Assembly (NCBI GenBank): GCA_964247055.1
Contig: OZ176056.1
Location: forward strand, 1,736,001 to 1,800,000
Source: Paragordius varius
Taxonomy: Eukaryota; Nematomorpha
Direction of reading: 5' to 3'
DNA: 64,000 nt
A program made the translations under genes and the position numbers. Below are positions 60,850 through 64,000 of the stretch, one piece after another. Each line of letters begins with the position of its first letter. Within the stretch, counting starts at the first letter, position 1. The notes under the pieces were generated by a model. It was not told the DNA's origin and made no database searches. It saw nothing but the letters and a program-made list of their open reading frames with translations.

Positions 60850-63800
60850 CTTTATATCCTTTTGAGGTAGTGTTACAACCAAGTGCCCCTTAAAATATCC
60901 TAAAAATATTTGCGTTAGGCTAAATTTAATGATATGCTGTTTTAGCCTTTTAGTATGATAAAATAAGGTAAAAATGCCTGTAAACTTTTTGATAGTTTTT
61001 TTTCATTAATTTTTTTATATCGCAAATACAACAGGCAAATAAATGTATCATTATGAAAAAGCTTTCGGATTATAGAAATTTTTGATATTTATCTAATATC
61101 AGCTACTTACTTCATTCATGTTTTGGAGTTATCTGTTAGAATTAAAAATGTTAACTGTATTATAAATATTTTTATCTAGAAGACATATTGAAAAACAAAT
61201 TTCAGCCAAACTGATTTTGAAACAGTTATGTTACGAAAATCTCTGGATTAGAAAACCCCCTCAACATGCCATCTCGTACAGATAATGTAATAAATTGTTG
61301 ACCATTTATTTAGTTTTGGAGTGAGTCTTTAGTTTTAAGTGTGAAATTAAGAGTTGAGAAACTAGAATTTATAAAATATAACACTTATCTAATAAATTTA
61401 AATTAATTTTTATTTTATGGTTCTGACGTACAAATACCCCAAAATATTTTTATCTATTCCACGTGCATAAAATAAAATAAATGTTTATTCATTGAGGTAA
61501 CATTTATAGAACAGTGGTTTATATATCAAAGGATATAGTTTGAAAAAATAAAAAGATAAAAGGGGAGTTAAATGGCTAAACTAAAATTATGTAATATAGG
61601 CATTTAAAAATAATTTATTAAATTTCAGTCGTAAAAACAATTTTTTCCCGTTTTTGCCAATCGGGTAGATGTACATGTATTGTTTTAAACATTAATTTTT
61701 ATAAGATTGTGAGCAAATGTATGCCTATTATGATTTACCGAATATTTCGCAGGTCGCACGTGAGGTCTTGGAGGGCCGCATATTGGACAAATCTGGCTTG
61801 AATCAATTATTTGCGCATGTTATGCGACGTTTCGAAAAGTATTTATAATATTTTTTCATAAGACCAATGCTTCTGTTTTAGTTTATTATACAGGTTACAT
61901 CTAAAATTACCTTAAAGTTACTTTTAAACGATTAGTCTTTTATGAAATTTATTAAAATATATTTTTTATATTTGTACGCATTTCAGCTTAATTTTTTTAA
62001 TAAATTTAATAAATACAATGCGTAATTTTCTCAACTTTAAGATTAGTCTTTGTTTTATTTTTCCCTTCAATTTTCGAAATTTAAAAATCAAATTTATTTA
62101 TGGGTAAACTTGGTGAATAGTGTTACTACAAAATTTGATCTATAATATTCATGGAAAATCATCCAAAAATATTATATATGACAAATAAATTATTCAGGTG
62201 CCGGCTTTAGATTTCTAATGGCTTCTTCCAAAACTTCTAAAATTATAAATTAAATACAGTTATGATTAAATTTATAATTATAATGTCACTGTATGTTATA
62301 GTTTAAAATTTATTTGTTATCTATATATATATACCTTTTGATATTTCAGGATCCTCCAATCCTAATGCATCTAGTTAAAAAATTGTTTATTTGGTTAAAA
62401 TGGAATTTTATTATAGTAAATAACAAATTAGAAAATGTATTGAGTATTGTTAAATATTTTTTATATCTTAGGATGTATACTGTAAATAAAACTTCATTGT
62501 CAATTTATACCGAGGATTTCAAATTTTCTAGTTCTTAATTATTAGGAGTTTTTTATGTGTGACAGGATTATCAATTTGCTTATATTACAATCGATATAAA
62601 AATTAATAAAATAATTTTTATAAATAATAAATTACTCTCAAATCCTTCTGGAAACATGGCGCCTATATCATTAAGAAAATATATAAAGTTATGCCATATA
62701 ACCAAATATTTGATATATTTTAATTAACAATATTTCATAAAATTTTATAATTAATTAAGTATTTTGTAAGTAATAATTTTTTTCCCATTTTATTTAACAA
62801 TTAATAATAATAATATAAAAATTAATTACTTTCAGTTGCTTTGTCGATTAAATCTAATTTAAGGCAACATAATTATGAAAAAATGAAGCCCGCTATATAT
62901 AAGGATCCTTTGTTGTTAAATGGATAAAAAGAAATCTTTAAAAATTGAATTATGGTTTTTATGGATTAACCATTATTAAAGTAATTTTATTAAAAACCTC
63001 ATATTTTGGTTTTTTTTATTTCATGGATGTTCTTTCAAATTATAAAACTATAAATATCCGTATCATACTGTAATTAAATTTTAAATTTTAAATATACAGT
63101 AAAAATTGAATTATACAGACAAAATGTAATTTCAAAATACAATCATACTTTTTTATATCTTGATTTTTCTTATATAAAATATTTACTAACCACTGTAAAA
63201 TAAATTGATTGTGTTTCCAATATTCATCAGATGACTTAAAAATAAGATTTAATAGTATGGTTGTTTTTTAGAAAAATATCTACGTTTTGTCCGTGTAATT
63301 CTATTTTTTACTGTATTAATAAACTAATAAATAATTAAATAGAAATGCTATTAAAAATTAATTTTTAAAATATTATAAATTTATTATAAGCCTAAATAAA
63401 ATTGTTTGGTTTGCGTGTGTTAAAAAGATAATTTTTATGTCACCTTGAATAGTGTCCATCATATCTATATAAATATTGTTTAAAGCCAATATTTTTATAT
63501 ATTAAAATCTGTAAAAAAATTAGCAATGCAAAAAATATACTGCTAATGCACTCTTTCAAAGCTAAATTATATATATATAATATATTAAATTTGTTAATAA
63601 AAATTTCAATTTTTAGTATTATAAAGCATACATTTTATGGATATTTTCATGCCATCTATGAAATAATTTATATAAATATTGAATTAACAAAACACAAATA
63701 GGTAATCTAACTTCATCTTTAAAGAGTACCTGAAAAGTACAAGACTGTCATTTTTTTCAAAATATTTAACAATTTTAATCCTATATGTGCGGTTGGAAAA

Positions 63801-64000
63801 TCAGCGTGTCTCTGAAACCTAAATGGCTTAAATAAATATATTTTAAAAACCGGCACTTTTAATAATTATTCGAATTTATTGTTATTACTAATCTAGGTGA
63901 TTTTAAACAAATGTCGTCAATTAATACACAATAATTATTTTGAGCATTATATAAATTTCTTAACTTATCACAAAATTTATCCCAATGTGGGCTCTTATAA
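60850..64000. other. AT-rich region with no recognised gene
   Basis: Apart from a hAT-like end fragment near 61745-61800 (GGTCGCACGTGAGGTCTTGG, GGGCCGCATATTGGACAAAT) and the MITE at 63097-63313, I see nothing coding. The ORF at 62314-62538 has no family resemblance and a composition like the surrounding DNA. Confidence 0.6.
63097..63313. mobile_element. CAGTAAAAATT-family MITE with TA target duplication
   Basis: CAGTAAAAATTGAATTATAC and AGACAAAATGTAATTTC on the left; CTACGTTTTGTCCGTGTAAT ending TTTTTTACTG on the right; TA at 63095-63096 and 63314-63315. The only recognisable element in the last 2 kb. Confidence 0.82.

Noticed and set aside
62314-62538. 74-codon + strand ORF in the distal intergenic region
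   Set aside because: No similarity to any family I know, no splice context and no codon signal different from the background.
1-64000. Retrovirus-like, LTR or Polinton elements
   Set aside because: No paired LTRs, protease/integrase, capsid or protein-primed polymerase motifs were seen; the only retroelement is a LINE fragment.

Overview
This window is eukaryotic and almost certainly from an invertebrate animal. It is very A+T-rich (roughly three quarters or more by eye). Its genes are split into many small exons joined by canonical GT..AG introns, and the introns are crowded with DNA-transposon derivatives. I cannot name the species. Protein content and gene structure fit a metazoan with an AT-biased genome, and Asn/Ser/Lys-rich insertions in otherwise conserved enzymes fit that bias. 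No bacterial features, tRNA, rRNA, CRISPR array, retrovirus or LTR element was recognised.

Two complete host genes fill most of the window and converge tail to tail. Hexokinase runs on the + strand (356-11535, 11 constitutive exons, about 581 aa). Acetyl-CoA carboxylase (ACC) runs on the - strand (57872 down to 13054, 52 exons, about 3066 aa). I placed every splice junction by hand; each is GT..AG, and both reading frames close exactly on a stop codon. Hexokinase commits glucose to glycolysis. ACC makes malonyl-CoA, the committed step of fatty-acid synthesis, so both are gatekeepers of carbon use; nothing in the DNA shows co-regulation.

Layout: 1-355 hexokinase upstream region; 356-11535 hexokinase, with a duplicated exon pair at 2430-3102 and a 3.96-kb near-perfect inverted repeat (5904-9862) in its largest intron; 11536-13053 convergent intergenic; 13054-57872 ACC, whose introns carry a CACTA element, a LINE tail, at least ten copies of one TIR-bearing MITE family, about nine copies of a second MITE family, and tandem arrays built from exon edges; 57873-58380 ACC upstream region; 58381-60849 a decayed hAT transposon with an intact 8-bp target duplication; 60850-64000 apparently non-coding.

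The observations most worth following are: (1) a second, frame-compatible copy of the hexokinase catalytic exon that looks like a mutually exclusive alternative; (2) a 22-nt intron in the ACC gene; (3) intronic arrays in which coding exon edges with their splice sites have been duplicated many times, one member of which is a 69-nt phase-matched cassette whose differences are almost all synonymous; and (4) a giant fold-back element with Tc1/mariner-like ends nested inside another MITE within the hexokinase gene.
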